Position numbers and translations under genes: made by a program. Under the pieces are notes generated by a model. It was given only the letters and a program-made list of their open reading frames with translations. It ran no database searches and was not told the DNA's origin. A stretch of 64,000 nt of DNA from Lachnospiraceae bacterium C10 (GTDB lineage: Bacteria; Bacillota; Clostridia; Lachnospirales; Lachnospiraceae): contig FMTN01000007.1 in assembly GCA_900100095.1 (NCBI GenBank), forward strand, positions 124,001-188,000. The letters run 5' to 3'. Of the stretch, positions 33,080 to 44,250 are shown one piece after another. Positions within the stretch are counted from its first letter, which is position 1. Every line of letters begins with the position of its first letter.

Positions 33080-35599
33080 ATGAATAAACGGCCGCTGCTA
33101 TTATGCAGCGCCGCTTATCTGGCAGGGGTGTTGTTATCCCTGTGGAAGCAACCGGTTCCGGTGCTTTTTATCCCTGTAATTATAATCATATTCAGTCGTA
33201 GAAGACATGCCATGGAGCTTATTTGTGGCATGTGTTTTGTGATACTCTTTTTTTCTTTGGGTTATCGGATGCATCTATATGCATCGGATGTGTATGATAG
33301 GGAAAGTAGATATTTTCATAAAGAAAGAGAGGTTTGTTTACGGGGGCAGATCAGCGGTAAACAATGGAAGAAGGAAAAGCTGTATATAACGGTAAAACAT
33401 GTTGTTTTAGAGGAGAATCCTGAGATAGAACTTAAAACCAAAGTACTTCTGGTCAGCGAGAAGGACAGCTTTTGCTATGGAGATGTAATCCGAGCTTTTG
33501 GAGCTATAGAGGTGTTTTCTCCTCCGTTTAATTCAGGAGAATTTGATGAAACAGCCTATTATAAGGGACAAAATATCAGTGGCAGGATAGGGGTGAAATC
33601 CTGTCAATACCTTGCAGGCGCCCGGGGCGTAAGAGCGTTCGGCTTTGGTCTTTGCCAGAAGCTGTGGTGGTTTCAAAACCGGATGTCTGCGGTGTGCAGG
33701 AAGATTCTGCCGGGGGAGGAGGGAGGAATTCTTTCAAGCATTTGCCTGGGGGATCGCTCGCGTCTTTCGTCCGATGTCAGAACGTTGTTTTCGAATGCGG
33801 GAATCGCTCATGTTCTGGCAATCTCCGGATTGCATATATCGCTGGTTGGTGGTTTTGTTTTTCGCAGAATGAAAAAGCGGGGAGTCCGACTGGCTTTGGC
33901 GGCTGTGATCAGTTCTATCCTTGTGGTGCTGTATGCTGTATTAACAGGTGGGGCCATTTCTGCAAGGCGCTCTGTTATTATGTATCTGGTATTTATGGGA
34001 GCATATATCTGTGGAGAGGTATATGACCTGCTTTCCGGAGCAGCGTTGGCCTTTTTGATTCTTTTGATGTTGTCCCCTTTATGTATCATAGATAGCGGCT
34101 TTATTTTATCCTTTTCCGCCATCTGCGGTGTGGGCATTGTTGTTTCTCCGATCCACCAATGTTTTTATGAAGTGCAAAAACTCCGGTTTGAAGCCACTCA
34201 TCGTATGGTAAAGGGGGAACGTTTTCGTCCGAGTGCTCTGCAAAGTTTATGCGCGAGCCTGGTTTCTGCGATTGGTATTCAGATTTTTTTGCTTCCGGTG
34301 ATGGGGTGTGTATTTCATCAGGTCAGTTTCTATACTGTATTCCTAAACCTTCTTGTGATTCCGCTTCTTGGTTTGGTTCTTGCGTGGGGATTGATGGGGG
34401 CTATGGCCGGATGTGTTTTTATGCCAATGGGAGAAATCATCCTGTGGCCTTGTCATGCCCTGCTGTATTTTTATGAAATGATAAGCGATAAGGCAACGTC
34501 CTTGCCCTTTGCAATGTGTTCCATCCAAAGCCCAAAACCTTCCGTCATTATCATATATTATGGCCTGCTGCTTTTTGGCGCCTTTTTGATACGACATTAT
34601 GTACGGAGGCTGAAGCAGGAACAGGATCAGAAGCTGCCCTGGAAGAAGAAACGGTATTTTGGTGGGTTTGGCTCCCTCTGGTTAGAGATTGGAAGCGTCG
34701 GAATTGGACTTTGTCTTGTTTTGATGCTGCTTTATCATCCGACAAATACAGAATTTGTGATGCTGGATGTCGGGCAGGGAGACGGGCTTGTTATTACAGG
34801 AGCAGATGGTTGTGTCGATTTGCTTGATGGTGGCAGCAGTCAGAAAAGCAGGCTGGGGGAGTACACCCTTCTTCCTTATCTTAAAAGCAGAGGAATTTCC
34901 TCGGTGGATCGCTGGTTTTTGACGCATATGGATACCGATCACGTCAGTGGTTGCATAGAACTGTTGCTAAGGGGCTTTTCGATCGGAGAAATACTTATGC
35001 CGAAGGCAGTTGACCGTTCAACACAGAATTATAGAACAATAAAGGCGCTGTGTAAGAGACGCGGGATTCCCATTTGTTATCTTGTGACCGGTGATGTCAT
35101 TCGGCAGAAGGGGCTGACATACACTGTGATTTATCCGGATGAAACGGGAAGTTATGAGGAAGACGGGAATAATGAGAACAGTCTGGTTATGCTGTTGTCG
35201 CTAGGTGAAACAGGGCAGAAGCCGTGTGATATTATGCTTACCGGTGATTTAGGTGAGGCGCAGGAGGAAAAGATTCTTTCGGAGGCCGATTACCGGGAGG
35301 TTTTCGATGCAGTGGTTGGAGAAGATGGTGTTGATGTGCTAAAGGGCGGTCATCATGGAAGTAATGGTTCGAACGGAAAGGCGTGGCTTGAGGCGCTTTC
35401 TCCGAAGCTTTGTATTATTTCAGCAGGGAAAAACAACCGTTACCACCATCCGGGGAAAGATGCAATCAGTCGAATGGATGAGCAGGGGATTGCGCATCTG
35501 TGTACCATCGACTGCGGACAGATTACGTTGGGCTTTGAAGATGGAAAGCCGGTGGTGAAACGTTATCTCAGTCGGGGTTACAATCTCCGACTGAGATAA
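33080..35599 (+). CDS. comEC: ComEC/Rec2 DNA uptake channel, 839 aa
   Basis: ComEC carries single-stranded DNA across the membrane during transformation. The N-terminal part has membrane helices and a beta-rich DUF4131-type region. The central competence domain contains many helices, with GGILSSICLGDRSRLSSD, IAHVLAISGLHISLVGG and LTGGAISARRSVIMYLVF. The C-terminal 280 residues are a metallo-beta-lactamase-like domain (FVMLDVGQGDGLVITG, THMDTDHVSG, LKGGHHGSNGSN, SAGKNNRYHHPG), suggesting nuclease activity on the non-transported strand. ATG 33080 is preferred to an upstream GTG that overlaps the GAGGTG ribosome site. comEA is upstream, so the uptake core is complete in this locus, though pilus genes are not seen. 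Confidence 0.94.
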   Translation: MNKRPLLLCSAAYLAGVLLSLWKQPVPVLFIPVIIIIFSRRRHAMELICGMCFVILFFSLGYRMHLYASDVYDRESRYFHKEREVCLRGQISGKQWKKEKLYITVKHVVLEENPEIELKTKVLLVSEKDSFCYGDVIRAFGAIEVFSPPFNSGEFDETAYYKGQNISGRIGVKSCQYLAGARGVRAFGFGLCQKLWWFQNRMSAVCRKILPGEEGGILSSICLGDRSRLSSDVRTLFSNAGIAHVLAISGLHISLVGGFVFRRMKKRGVRLALAAVISSILVVLYAVLTGGAISARRSVIMYLVFMGAYICGEVYDLLSGAALAFLILLMLSPLCIIDSGFILSFSAICGVGIVVSPIHQCFYEVQKLRFEATHRMVKGERFRPSALQSLCASLVSAIGIQIFLLPVMGCVFHQVSFYTVFLNLLVIPLLGLVLAWGLMGAMAGCVFMPMGEIILWPCHALLYFYEMISDKATSLPFAMCSIQSPKPSVIIIYYGLLLFGAFLIRHYVRRLKQEQDQKLPWKKKRYFGGFGSLWLEIGSVGIGLCLVLMLLYHPTNTEFVMLDVGQGDGLVITGADGCVDLLDGGSSQKSRLGEYTLLPYLKSRGISSVDRWFLTHMDTDHVSGCIELLLRGFSIGEILMPKAVDRSTQNYRTIKALCKRRGIPICYLVTGDVIRQKGLTYTVIYPDETGSYEEDGNNENSLVMLLSLGETGQKPCDIMLTGDLGEAQEEKILSEADYREVFDAVVGEDGVDVLKGGHHGSNGSNGKAWLEALSPKLCIISAGKNNRYHHPGKDAISRMDEQGIAHLCTIDCGQITLGFEDGKPVVKRYLSRGYNLRLR

Positions 35600-35616
35600 A
35601 CGCTCCGCGAGGATGC

Positions 35617-35688
35617 GCAGAGATTTGCATATGAAATATGTCAGCTACGCTGACGCAAATCTCGCGCCAAGTCTCGCGAGCGAGACTT
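35617..35688. repeat. Tandem palindromes (REP-like) between comEC and holA
   Basis: Two hairpins lie side by side. GAGATTTGC (35620-35628) pairs with GCAAATCTC (35655-35663), with an inner TCAGC/GCTGA stem. Then AAGTCTCGC (35669-35677) pairs with GCGAGACTT (35680-35688) around only two bases. The GC-rich, compact form resembles repetitive extragenic palindromes. It may also end comEC transcription, although no T tract follows. Confidence 0.55.
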
Positions 35689-35762
35689 GAATAGAAGTCT
35701 TTCCGGTAAAAGATTTTTATAGTAGAATAGAAGCGAGTCTTGACAAGTTAGAAAGAGGTTAC

Positions 35763-36758
35763 ATGCGTTCCATCGATAATGATATACAAAATGGAAACTA
35801 CAGGCATCTGTATCTTTTGTTCGGAAGTGAGCACTATCTGATCCGCGGGTATAGAGATAAGCTGTTACAAGGGCTTGGTGTCACAAAAGAAGAGGGGGAT
35901 ATGAATTTCACATGGATTCGAAACCGCTCTTTTTCGGTGGCAGATCTAATGGAGCAGGTGGATACCATGCCGTTTTTTGCAGATGTTCGAGTGATCCTTG
36001 TAGAAAATTCAGGATTCTTCAAGGGCAGCTCGAAAGCAAATGAAGAGCTGGCGGAGTATTTTAAACAGATTCCGGAAACATCGATCTTGATTTTTACTGA
36101 GCAGGATGTTGATAAGAGAGGTAAGCTCTATAAAGCGGCAACGAAGGCGGGCTGCGTGGAAGAGATGAATATGCCGACGGAGAAAGAACTGATGTCATGG
36201 ATCGGCGGACGTCTGAAAGAAGCCGGTATTGGAATGAAGACGGCGGCCTGGCGTGAGTTTTACAGGCGCTGTCAGAATTCTATGGATCTGATGGATCAAG
36301 AGAGTCAGAAGCTCATTGCCTATTGCTTGAACAAAGGCAACATTGAACTAGAGGATGTAGAGGCGGTTTGCGTCAATTCTGCAGAGTCCAAGGTGTTTGA
36401 TTTGATTGATGCAATGGCAGGCCGGGATGCGAAAAGAGCGATGAAGGTATATCAGGATATGCTTTTATTGGATGAGGCGCCTATGGCAATTCTTGCTCTG
36501 ATCGTTCGGCAGTTTCGGCAGCTTCACAGTCTTATGGAGATGGAGCAGCAGCGCCTTCGTCCGGAGCGTGAAAAGGAGCTATTGAATCAAAAGAGCGATT
36601 ATGTTCTGCGTAAATTAAAAGGCTATCTCAGGAATTTTAAGAAGACGGAGATCGAAGAAGTCCTTACAATGGCAGCGGAGAATGAAGCGGCATTTAAGAG
36701 TGGAAGATTAGAGGAGAGGATGTCGGTGGAACTTCTGCTGTTAAGTTTTATTCATTGA
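35763..36758 (+). CDS. holA: DNA polymerase III delta subunit, 331 aa
   Basis: HolA opens the sliding clamp within the clamp-loader complex. The N-terminus (YRHLYLLFGSEHYLIRGY) has the typical FG.E.yl motif. It is followed by VDTMPFFADVRVILVENSGF, the ETSILIFTEQDVDKRGKLYK region, ISWIG-type MSWIGGRLKEAG, and the C-terminal helical domain (KVFDLIDAMAGRDAKRAM, APMAILALIVRQFRQL). Length and order match the family. It precedes rpsT, a neighbour relation common in Firmicutes. A candidate TAGAAT -10 box lies at about 35730. It ends in a strong terminator. Confidence 0.92.
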   Translation: MRSIDNDIQNGNYRHLYLLFGSEHYLIRGYRDKLLQGLGVTKEEGDMNFTWIRNRSFSVADLMEQVDTMPFFADVRVILVENSGFFKGSSKANEELAEYFKQIPETSILIFTEQDVDKRGKLYKAATKAGCVEEMNMPTEKELMSWIGGRLKEAGIGMKTAAWREFYRRCQNSMDLMDQESQKLIAYCLNKGNIELEDVEAVCVNSAESKVFDLIDAMAGRDAKRAMKVYQDMLLLDEAPMAILALIVRQFRQLHSLMEMEQQRLRPEREKELLNQKSDYVLRKLKGYLRNFKKTEIEEVLTMAAENEAAFKSGRLEERMSVELLLLSFIH

Positions 36759-36765
36759 GAGCAAA

Positions 36766-36799
36766 AGAGGGTCGGTTCAAAGGAACCGACCCTCTTTTT
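36766..36799 (+). terminator. Rho-independent terminator of holA
   Basis: A perfect 13-bp stem (36766-36778 with 36783-36795) has a four-base loop AAAG and is followed by a T run to 36799. Confidence 0.95.
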
Positions 36800-36807
36800 G
36801 CATAATA

Positions 36808-36837
36808 AAACACCAGGTATGACGGTACCTGGTGTTT
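36808..36837 (-). terminator. Rho-independent terminator of rpsT
   Basis: A perfect 12-bp stem (36808-36819 with 36826-36837) with a six-base loop lies 20 bases beyond the rpsT stop on the minus strand. An A/T-rich tract follows. It stands back to back with the holA terminator. Confidence 0.88.
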
Positions 36838-36857
36838 ATAAACGAATTACGCTTGGC

Positions 36858-37121
36858 TTATGCTAAAGCGTTAACGGCCTTAGTCAGGCGGGAAACCTTA
36901 CGGGCAGCATTGTTCTTGTGCATGATACCCTTACCTGCAGCCTTGTGGATTACCACGTTAGCCTCAGCTAATGCAGCAGTTGCTGCAGCCTTATCAGAAG
37001 CCTCTACAGCAGCCTCAACCTTCTTGATTGCAGTCTTAACAGAAGACTTGATAGACTTGTTACGCTCAGCTCTCTTAGCGCTTACTAAAACTCTCTTCTT
37101 TGCAGATTTAATGTTAGCCAA
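36858..37121 (-). CDS. rpsT: 30S ribosomal protein S20, 87 aa
   Basis: The sequence ANIKSAKKRVLVSAKRAERN, the basic helical body and the central KSIKSSVKTAIKKVEAAV identify S20, which binds 16S rRNA early in 30S assembly. The start is a TTG (complement of 37119-37121), supported by GGAGG eight bases upstream and by the fixed S20 N-terminus; readings further upstream would begin inside the leader. A UUG start for rpsT is also known from Escherichia coli, where it belongs to autogenous control. The gene has its own promoter and an 80-90 base leader and is divergent from lepA. Confidence 0.96.
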   Translation of the reverse strand: MANIKSAKKRVLVSAKRAERNKSIKSSVKTAIKKVEAAVEASDKAAATAALAEANVVIHKAAGKGIMHKNNAARKVSRLTKAVNALA

Positions 37122-37210
37122 CTTGTACACCTCCAATGTAAATATAATCAAATATAATGTGATCTACATTGCAGCCGGACACGGACAGTTCAATGTAATC
37201 ATACTTGCTT

Positions 37211-37239
37211 ATAATACAGAAGATCCTCGAATCTGTCAA
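37211..37239 (-). promoter_or_regulatory. rpsT promoter
   Basis: On the minus strand TTGACA (complement of 37234-37239) and TATTAT (complement of 37211-37216) lie 17 bases apart, a near-consensus sigma-A promoter. The transcript would begin near 37204, leaving a leader of about 83 bases before the TTG start. Confidence 0.8.
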
Positions 37240-37240
37240 G

Positions 37241-37275
37241 GATTATCTTGTGTTTCATCAAAAAATAAGATAATC
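37241..37275. repeat. Perfect 9-bp inverted repeat upstream of rpsT promoter
   Basis: GATTATCTT (37241-37249) and AAGATAATC (37267-37275) enclose 17 bases. The left arm abuts the rpsT -35 box. It could be an operator for the divergent rpsT/lepA region or a hairpin in a lepA leader. Confidence 0.45.
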
Positions 37276-37351
37276 TAGTGGAAGTGAAAAGCAATCATGT
37301 AAATTATGAAGCTTATTGTAAAAAATATATTTTGTAGGAGAAGTCAAATCT

Positions 37352-39166
37352 ATGGCAATTGATCGTTCACATATTCGTAATTTCTGCATTGTAGCTCATA
37401 TCGATCACGGAAAGTCTACCCTGGCGGATCGTATGATCGAGATGACGAATACGCTCACCGAGCGTGAGATGCAGGCACAGGTGCTGGATAATATGGAGCT
37501 TGAGAGGGAGAGAGGAATTACCATCAAGTCCCAGGCGGTGCGCCTGATTTATACAGCAAAGGATGGGCAGGAGTATATCCTTAATCTGATCGATACTCCG
37601 GGACATGTGGATTTTAATTACGAGGTATCCCGTTCCCTGGCAGCATGTGATGGAGCTATTCTAATTGTCGATGCTGCACAGGGAATTGAGGCTCAGACAC
37701 TTGCGAATGTGTATCTTGCATTGGATCACGATCTGGAAGTACTTCCTGTTATCAATAAGGTGGATCTGCCATCCGCCGATCCGGATCGGGTTGCAACAGA
37801 GATCGAGGATGTTATCGGCCTTGTGGCAGAGGATGCTCCGCGTATTTCCGCCAAGACTGGATTAAATGTCGATGAAGTGCTTGAGCAGGTTATCGAAAAA
37901 CTTCCGGCACCGACGGGAGACGAAAAGGCACCGCTTCAGGCTCTTATTTTTGATTCCCTTTATGATGCATACAAGGGCGTTATTGTATTCTGCCGAATTA
38001 AAGAGGGAACGTTAAAGGCCGGCGATAAAGTTAAGATGATGGCAACCGGAGCATCTTTTGATGTGGTTGAAGTGGGATATTTTGGAGCAGGACAGTTCCT
38101 TCCGTGTGACGAATTAAGCGCGGGAATGGTTGGATACATGACAGCGTCCATCAAGAATGTAAGGGATACGAGAGTCGGCGATACGATAACCCATGCCAAC
38201 AACCCTTGTGAGAGTCCTCTTCCGGGATACAAGAAGGTCAACCCTATGGTTTACTGCGGTCTGTATCCGGCAGATGGAGCGAAATATCCGGACCTTCGGG
38301 ATGCGCTTGAGAAGCTTCAGCTCAATGATGCGGCGCTTCAGTTCGAGCCGGAGACTTCGGTGGCACTGGGATTCGGATTCCGTTGCGGTTTCCTTGGACT
38401 TTTGCATCTGGATGTCATTCAGGAACGACTTGAGAGAGAGTACGATCTGGATCTTGTGACCACAGCACCAGGTGTTGTATACCGGGTTCATAAGACAGAT
38501 GGAACAATGATCGAACTGACCAATCCAAGTAACCTTCCGGATCCTTCTGAAATTGAATACATGGAAGAGCCGATGGTGGATGCAGAGATCATGGTTACAA
38601 GTGATTACATCGGAGCCATTATGGATCTGTGTCAGGAGCGACGGGGAGAGTACGTTTCCCTGGAGTATATAGAGGAAGGAAGAGCGCTTGTGAAGTACAT
38701 TCTTCCTCTGAATGAGATCATCTATGATTTCTTTGATGCCTTAAAGAGCCGGTCTAGAGGATATGCATCCTTTGATTATGAAATGAGAGGATATCAGCAG
38801 TCCAAACTGGTCAAGCTGGATATTCTTATTAATAAAGAAACCGTGGATGCCCTTTCCTTTATCGTGTTTGAGGGAACGGCTTATGAGCGTGCCCGCAAGA
38901 TGTGTGAGAAGTTAAAAGGAAATATTCCAAGGCATCTGTTTGAGATACCGATTCAGGCAGCGGTTGGCTCTAAGGTCATTGCAAGAGAGACTGTGCGTGC
39001 CATGCGAAAAGATGTATTGGCAAAGTGTTACGGTGGTGATATCAGCCGTAAGAGAAAGTTACTTGAAAAGCAGAAGGAAGGAAAGAAGCGCATGAGACAG
39101 GTCGGCAACGTGGAGATTCCGCAGGAGGCCTTCATGAGTGTTCTTAAGCTTGATGATGATAACTAA
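37352..39166 (+). CDS. lepA: Elongation factor 4 (back-translocating GTPase), 604 aa
   Basis: LepA is a ribosome-associated GTPase that remodels stalled or mis-translocated ribosomes. G motifs are complete: [13 protein letters not shown] (G1), [10 protein letters not shown] (G2), DTPGHVDF (G3), [10 protein letters not shown] (G4) and SAKTG (G5). The LepA-specific C-terminal domain is seen in [29 protein letters not shown] precedes the ATG. It is followed, with a short overlap, by hemW, an order widely conserved in Firmicutes. Confidence 0.97.
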   Translation: MAIDRSHIRNFCIVAHIDHGKSTLADRMIEMTNTLTEREMQAQVLDNMELERERGITIKSQAVRLIYTAKDGQEYILNLIDTPGHVDFNYEVSRSLAACDGAILIVDAAQGIEAQTLANVYLALDHDLEVLPVINKVDLPSADPDRVATEIEDVIGLVAEDAPRISAKTGLNVDEVLEQVIEKLPAPTGDEKAPLQALIFDSLYDAYKGVIVFCRIKEGTLKAGDKVKMMATGASFDVVEVGYFGAGQFLPCDELSAGMVGYMTASIKNVRDTRVGDTITHANNPCESPLPGYKKVNPMVYCGLYPADGAKYPDLRDALEKLQLNDAALQFEPETSVALGFGFRCGFLGLLHLDVIQERLEREYDLDLVTTAPGVVYRVHKTDGTMIELTNPSNLPDPSEIEYMEEPMVDAEIMVTSDYIGAIMDLCQERRGEYVSLEYIEEGRALVKYILPLNEIIYDFFDALKSRSRGYASFDYEMRGYQQSKLVKLDILINKETVDALSFIVFEGTAYERARKMCEKLKGNIPRHLFEIPIQAAVGSKVIARETVRAMRKDVLAKCYGGDISRKRKLLEKQKEGKKRMRQVGNVEIPQEAFMSVLKLDDDN

Positions 39167-40436
39167 TGTGCAAAATATAAATACAGATCCAAGAGAAATC
39201 GAACTTTACATACATATTCCGTTCTGTGTGAAGAAGTGTGATTACTGTGATTTTTTATCCGGTCCGTATGATGAGCAGGTGCAAAAGGAATATACGCTGG
39301 CACTCTGTCAGGAAATCATCTGGCAGAGTAAGCGTGTCTTTGGACGCGTGACTTCGATTTATATCGGGGGAGGAACGCCAAGCTGGCTTCCGGTAAAGCT
39401 GATGGAAAATATCATGGATACCGTTCGAAAGAATTTTGATCTGGATCCCCTGGCGGAGGTGACCATCGAGGCCAACCCGGGAACGGTTACAAGGGAGGCA
39501 GCCAATATTTACCGGAGCATCGGTATCAACAGGATTTCTGTCGGTCTTCAGTCGGCGCATAATGACGAGCTGGAGCTGCTTGGTAGGATCCATACCTATG
39601 ATCGCTTTCTTCGCACCTATGAGATCCTTCGTCAGGCTGGATTTGAAAATATCAATGTGGACCTTATGACAGGACTTCCGGGGCAGACACCGGGAAAGCT
39701 GATTGAGACGATTCGCAGAGTGAGCGCCCTGCGTCCGGAACATATTTCCAGTTATGCGCTGATCATAGAGGAAGGAACCCCTTTTTACAGCAGATACAGG
39801 GCGGATGATATTCGTCAGAAGAACGGTCAGCCGACAATGGAACTTCCGAATGAGGATCAGGCATACGAGCTTATGAAACGTGCCCAGCAGGAGCTGATCG
39901 CACATGGCTTCTGCCAGTATGAGATCAGCAATTATTCCAAACCGGGAAAAGAGTGCAGACATAACATCGGTTATTGGACGAGAAAGACTTACGTGGGAAT
40001 GGGAGCCGGTGCTGCTTCCTTGATTGCACCGGCCTGTCTTGTGCCGGAGTGTGAGGGAGAAGAAGCAGGAGGCATGGGACTTGAGCAGCGAATCAGTAAT
40101 ATCCGTTACATATACGATTACATCGAAGAGGCCTCCCATCTGATGGCGATTGATCCGCAATCGGACTATAAAGATGTTCCGATTTATGATGCTGTTCAGA
40201 CCGTGACGCGTAAAGGTGCTATGGAGGAATTTATGTTCCTTGGTCTTCGACAGACAGCAGGAATCACAGCCGAAGCATTTTATCAAGCTTTTGAAACACC
40301 GATTGAGCGTGTATATCAGGCCCCGTTGCAACAGCTAAAGCAGGAGGGGCTTCTTGAGACCCGTGAGGGTCGAATCTATTTAACGGAACAGGGACTGGAT
40401 TTGTCAAATTACGCCTTATCTAAATTTTTGTTTTAG
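39153..40436 (+). CDS. hemW: Radical SAM heme chaperone HemW, 427 aa
   Basis: The N-terminus [18 protein letters not shown] carries the CX3CX2C cluster of the HemN/HemW group, followed by [47 protein letters not shown] and the HemW C-terminal region ([14 protein letters not shown]). HemW is now thought to deliver heme rather than oxidise coproporphyrinogen; the hemN-type reaction is not expected with this C-terminus. The start is uncertain: ATG at 39153 or 39156, inside the end of lepA, or GTG 39168, since none has a strong ribosome site at normal distance. Confidence 0.92.
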   Translation: MMITNVQNINTDPREIELYIHIPFCVKKCDYCDFLSGPYDEQVQKEYTLALCQEIIWQSKRVFGRVTSIYIGGGTPSWLPVKLMENIMDTVRKNFDLDPLAEVTIEANPGTVTREAANIYRSIGINRISVGLQSAHNDELELLGRIHTYDRFLRTYEILRQAGFENINVDLMTGLPGQTPGKLIETIRRVSALRPEHISSYALIIEEGTPFYSRYRADDIRQKNGQPTMELPNEDQAYELMKRAQQELIAHGFCQYEISNYSKPGKECRHNIGYWTRKTYVGMGAGAASLIAPACLVPECEGEEAGGMGLEQRISNIRYIYDYIEEASHLMAIDPQSDYKDVPIYDAVQTVTRKGAMEEFMFLGLRQTAGITAEAFYQAFETPIERVYQAPLQQLKQEGLLETREGRIYLTEQGLDLSNYALSKFLF

Positions 40437-40442
40437 CAAGTG

Positions 40443-40471
40443 TTGACAAAGATTAGAAAGGGTGATAAATT
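40443..40471 (+). promoter_or_regulatory. hrcA operon promoter
   Basis: TTGACA (40443-40448) and TAAATT (40466-40471) are 17 bases apart. The CIRCE operator begins 15 bases after the -10 box, overlapping the expected transcription start. Confidence 0.75.
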
Positions 40472-40486
40472 ACCATTTAGAAGATG

Positions 40487-40513
40487 TTAGCACTCCAGAG
40501 ATTTGAGTGCTAA
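40487..40513 (+). promoter_or_regulatory. CIRCE operator (HrcA binding site)
   Basis: TTAGCACTC (40487-40495), nine bases, then GAGTGCTAA (40505-40513): this is the exact CIRCE consensus. It lies between the promoter and the hrcA start, so HrcA should repress its own operon and release it on heat shock. Confidence 0.98.
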
Positions 40514-40533
40514 CAAAGAATGGAGGTGGTAAT

Positions 40534-41622
40534 TTGGCAGAGAAGACAGAGCTTACAGAACGTCAGGAGAAGATTCTTAACGTTATAATCCGTAATTATC
40601 TTGAAACTGGTGAGCCGGTAGGCAGCCGTACCATTTCTAAGAACTCGGATCTGAATTTAAGTTCCGCCACCATACGAAATGAAATGAGTGACCTTGAGGA
40701 ACTTGGCTATATTTTACAGCCTCATACCTCAGCAGGACGAATTCCATCGGATAAGGGTTACCGGTTTTTCGTAGATCATCTTCTGGAACAGAAGGATCAG
40801 GAGATCAACGAAGTGAAAGAGATGGTCGTGGAGCGAACGGACCAGATGGAGAAGATGCTTAAGCAAGTCGTTAAAGTGTTAGCGAATTCGACACAGTATG
40901 CGACGATGATTTCAGCTCCGGCGGTCCGGGGAATTCGAGTTCGTTTTGTTCAGCTGTCAGCAGTGAATGATCATGAACTGTTATCGGTCGTTGTTATGGA
41001 CGGTAATGTGGTTCGAAATCGAATCATCAAGCTGGAACAGAGCCTTAGCAATGAGGATATTCTTAAGCTGAATATGCTTCTTAATACGAATCTTTCGGGA
41101 TTGACCGTCAACGATATTAATTTGGCATTGATACAGAAGATGCGGCAGAATGCAGGATCTTATTCGGGAATTATTGCAGAGGTTTTGGAGAACATAGCCG
41201 GAACCATCGAGTCGGATGATGAACGCGAGATTTATACCAGCGGAGCAACGAATATCTTCAAGTATCCGGAACTTTCGGATTCCAAGAAGGCATCTCATTT
41301 AATTTCTGCGTTTGAAGACAAGGGTGAATTGAAGGATCTGATTGAGGATATCGAATCGGATGAAGACGGAAGCCCGAACGGAATCAAGGTCTACATTGGC
41401 AATGATATTCCGAATATGCAGGATTGCAGTGTTGTTACTGCAAAGTATGACCTGGGCGACGGGTTCAAAGGAACCATCGGAATTCTAGGCCCGAAGCGCA
41501 TGGATTACGAGAATGTGATGCGGCAGCTGAAGCAGTTAAAGAGCCAGTTGGGTGACATCGTGAATTCCGCCAAGCTGTCGGATCATTCCGCAGTGAAGAG
41601 CATAGAGAAGAAAGAAACATAG
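40534..41622 (+). CDS. hrcA: Heat-inducible transcription repressor HrcA, 362 aa
   Basis: HrcA binds CIRCE and depends on GroEL for activity. The N-terminal winged helix is clear (LTERQEKILNVIIRNYLETG, EPVGSRTISKNSDLNLSSAT, IRNEMSDLEELGYI, HTSAGRIPSDKGYRFFVDHL). The C-terminal region ends with GTIGILGPKRMDYENVM as usual. The start is TTG 40534, supported by GGAGG seven bases upstream; earlier codons would fall within the CIRCE element. It is the first gene of hrcA-grpE-dnaK-dnaJ. Confidence 0.96.
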   Translation: MAEKTELTERQEKILNVIIRNYLETGEPVGSRTISKNSDLNLSSATIRNEMSDLEELGYILQPHTSAGRIPSDKGYRFFVDHLLEQKDQEINEVKEMVVERTDQMEKMLKQVVKVLANSTQYATMISAPAVRGIRVRFVQLSAVNDHELLSVVVMDGNVVRNRIIKLEQSLSNEDILKLNMLLNTNLSGLTVNDINLALIQKMRQNAGSYSGIIAEVLENIAGTIESDDEREIYTSGATNIFKYPELSDSKKASHLISAFEDKGELKDLIEDIESDEDGSPNGIKVYIGNDIPNMQDCSVVTAKYDLGDGFKGTIGILGPKRMDYENVMRQLKQLKSQLGDIVNSAKLSDHSAVKSIEKKET

Positions 41623-41641
41623 TGTAAGGAGGCCAGTGATA

Positions 41642-42226
41642 GTGGCAGATAAAAAGAACGTAGAGCAGGAATGCGAGCAGGAAGAAGTTAAGGCAACGAA
41701 CGCTTCGGAAGATGCTGCATCGGATGTGAAGGAGACGGCTTCTGGGGATGAGATGGCGGAAGAGACATCGGAAAAGGAATCCAAGAAGAAAGATCCGCGG
41801 GATGTGAAGATCGAAGAGTTGGAAGACAAAGTAAAACGTCAGATGGCAGAGTTCGATAATTTCCGCAAGAGAAATGAAAAAGAGAAGACAGCAATGTACG
41901 ACATGGGTGTGAAGGATGTCATCGACAAGCTTCTGCCTGTGATTGATAACTTTGAGCGTGGACTTATGGGAATTGAGGAAGATACAACCGATCCGATTGC
42001 TCAGGGTATGCAGATGATTTACAAGCAGTTTACAACCATGCTGGATGGCCTGGATGTGAAGGAGATTCCTTCCCTTGGCGAGACATTCAATCCGGATTAC
42101 CATAATGCTGTTATGCATGTGGAAGATGAGAACTGTGGTGAGCAGGAAATCGTCGAGGTTCTGCAGAAGGGTTATACATATCATGATGGTGTCGTTCGTC
42201 ATTCCATGGTAAAGGTAGCTAATTAA
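41642..42226 (+). CDS. grpE: Nucleotide exchange factor GrpE, 194 aa
   Basis: GrpE releases ADP from DnaK. After a long acidic, disordered N-terminus (about 55 residues) comes the coiled-coil region (KIEELEDKVKRQMAEFDNFR, KRNEKEKTAMYDMG) and the head domain (VIDNFERGLMGIEE, GETFNPDYHNAVMHVED, LQKGYTYHDGVVRHSMVKVA). GTG 41642 is chosen: AAGGAGG ends nine bases upstream, while the in-frame GTG at 41636 is too close to it. Confidence 0.96.
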   Translation: MADKKNVEQECEQEEVKATNASEDAASDVKETASGDEMAEETSEKESKKKDPRDVKIEELEDKVKRQMAEFDNFRKRNEKEKTAMYDMGVKDVIDKLLPVIDNFERGLMGIEEDTTDPIAQGMQMIYKQFTTMLDGLDVKEIPSLGETFNPDYHNAVMHVEDENCGEQEIVEVLQKGYTYHDGVVRHSMVKVAN

Positions 42227-42270
42227 TCGCTGAGAAGGCTGTTACAGGCTTTATCATATATTGTTATTAA

Positions 42271-44169
<1,899 letters not shown>

Positions 44170-44194
44170 TTGATACCATAAAGCAGGTAGTATA

Positions 44195-44226
44195 TAAGTC
44201 AGGGGCTCTTCGGGGCTCCTGACTTA
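44195..44226 (+). promoter_or_regulatory. Hairpin between dnaK and dnaJ
   Basis: TAAGTCAGG (44195-44203) pairs with CCTGACTTA (44218-44226), with further GGC/GCT pairing around CTTCGG. No T run follows, so it probably slows rather than ends transcription, or protects the dnaK message from 3' decay, giving less DnaJ than DnaK. Confidence 0.6.
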
Positions 44227-44250
44227 ACAATGTATAAAGGAACGACAATT

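Noticed and set aside
39138-39152. hemW start at 39138
   Set aside because: It would extend the protein into the lepA C-terminus with no added similarity; the later ATG codons are more likely, though none has a strong ribosome site.
39255-40331. Open reading frame of 358 codons on the minus strand opposite hemW
   Set aside because: It mirrors the hemW coding frame, has no ribosome site, its composition is that of an antisense shadow, and hemW has complete family motifs.
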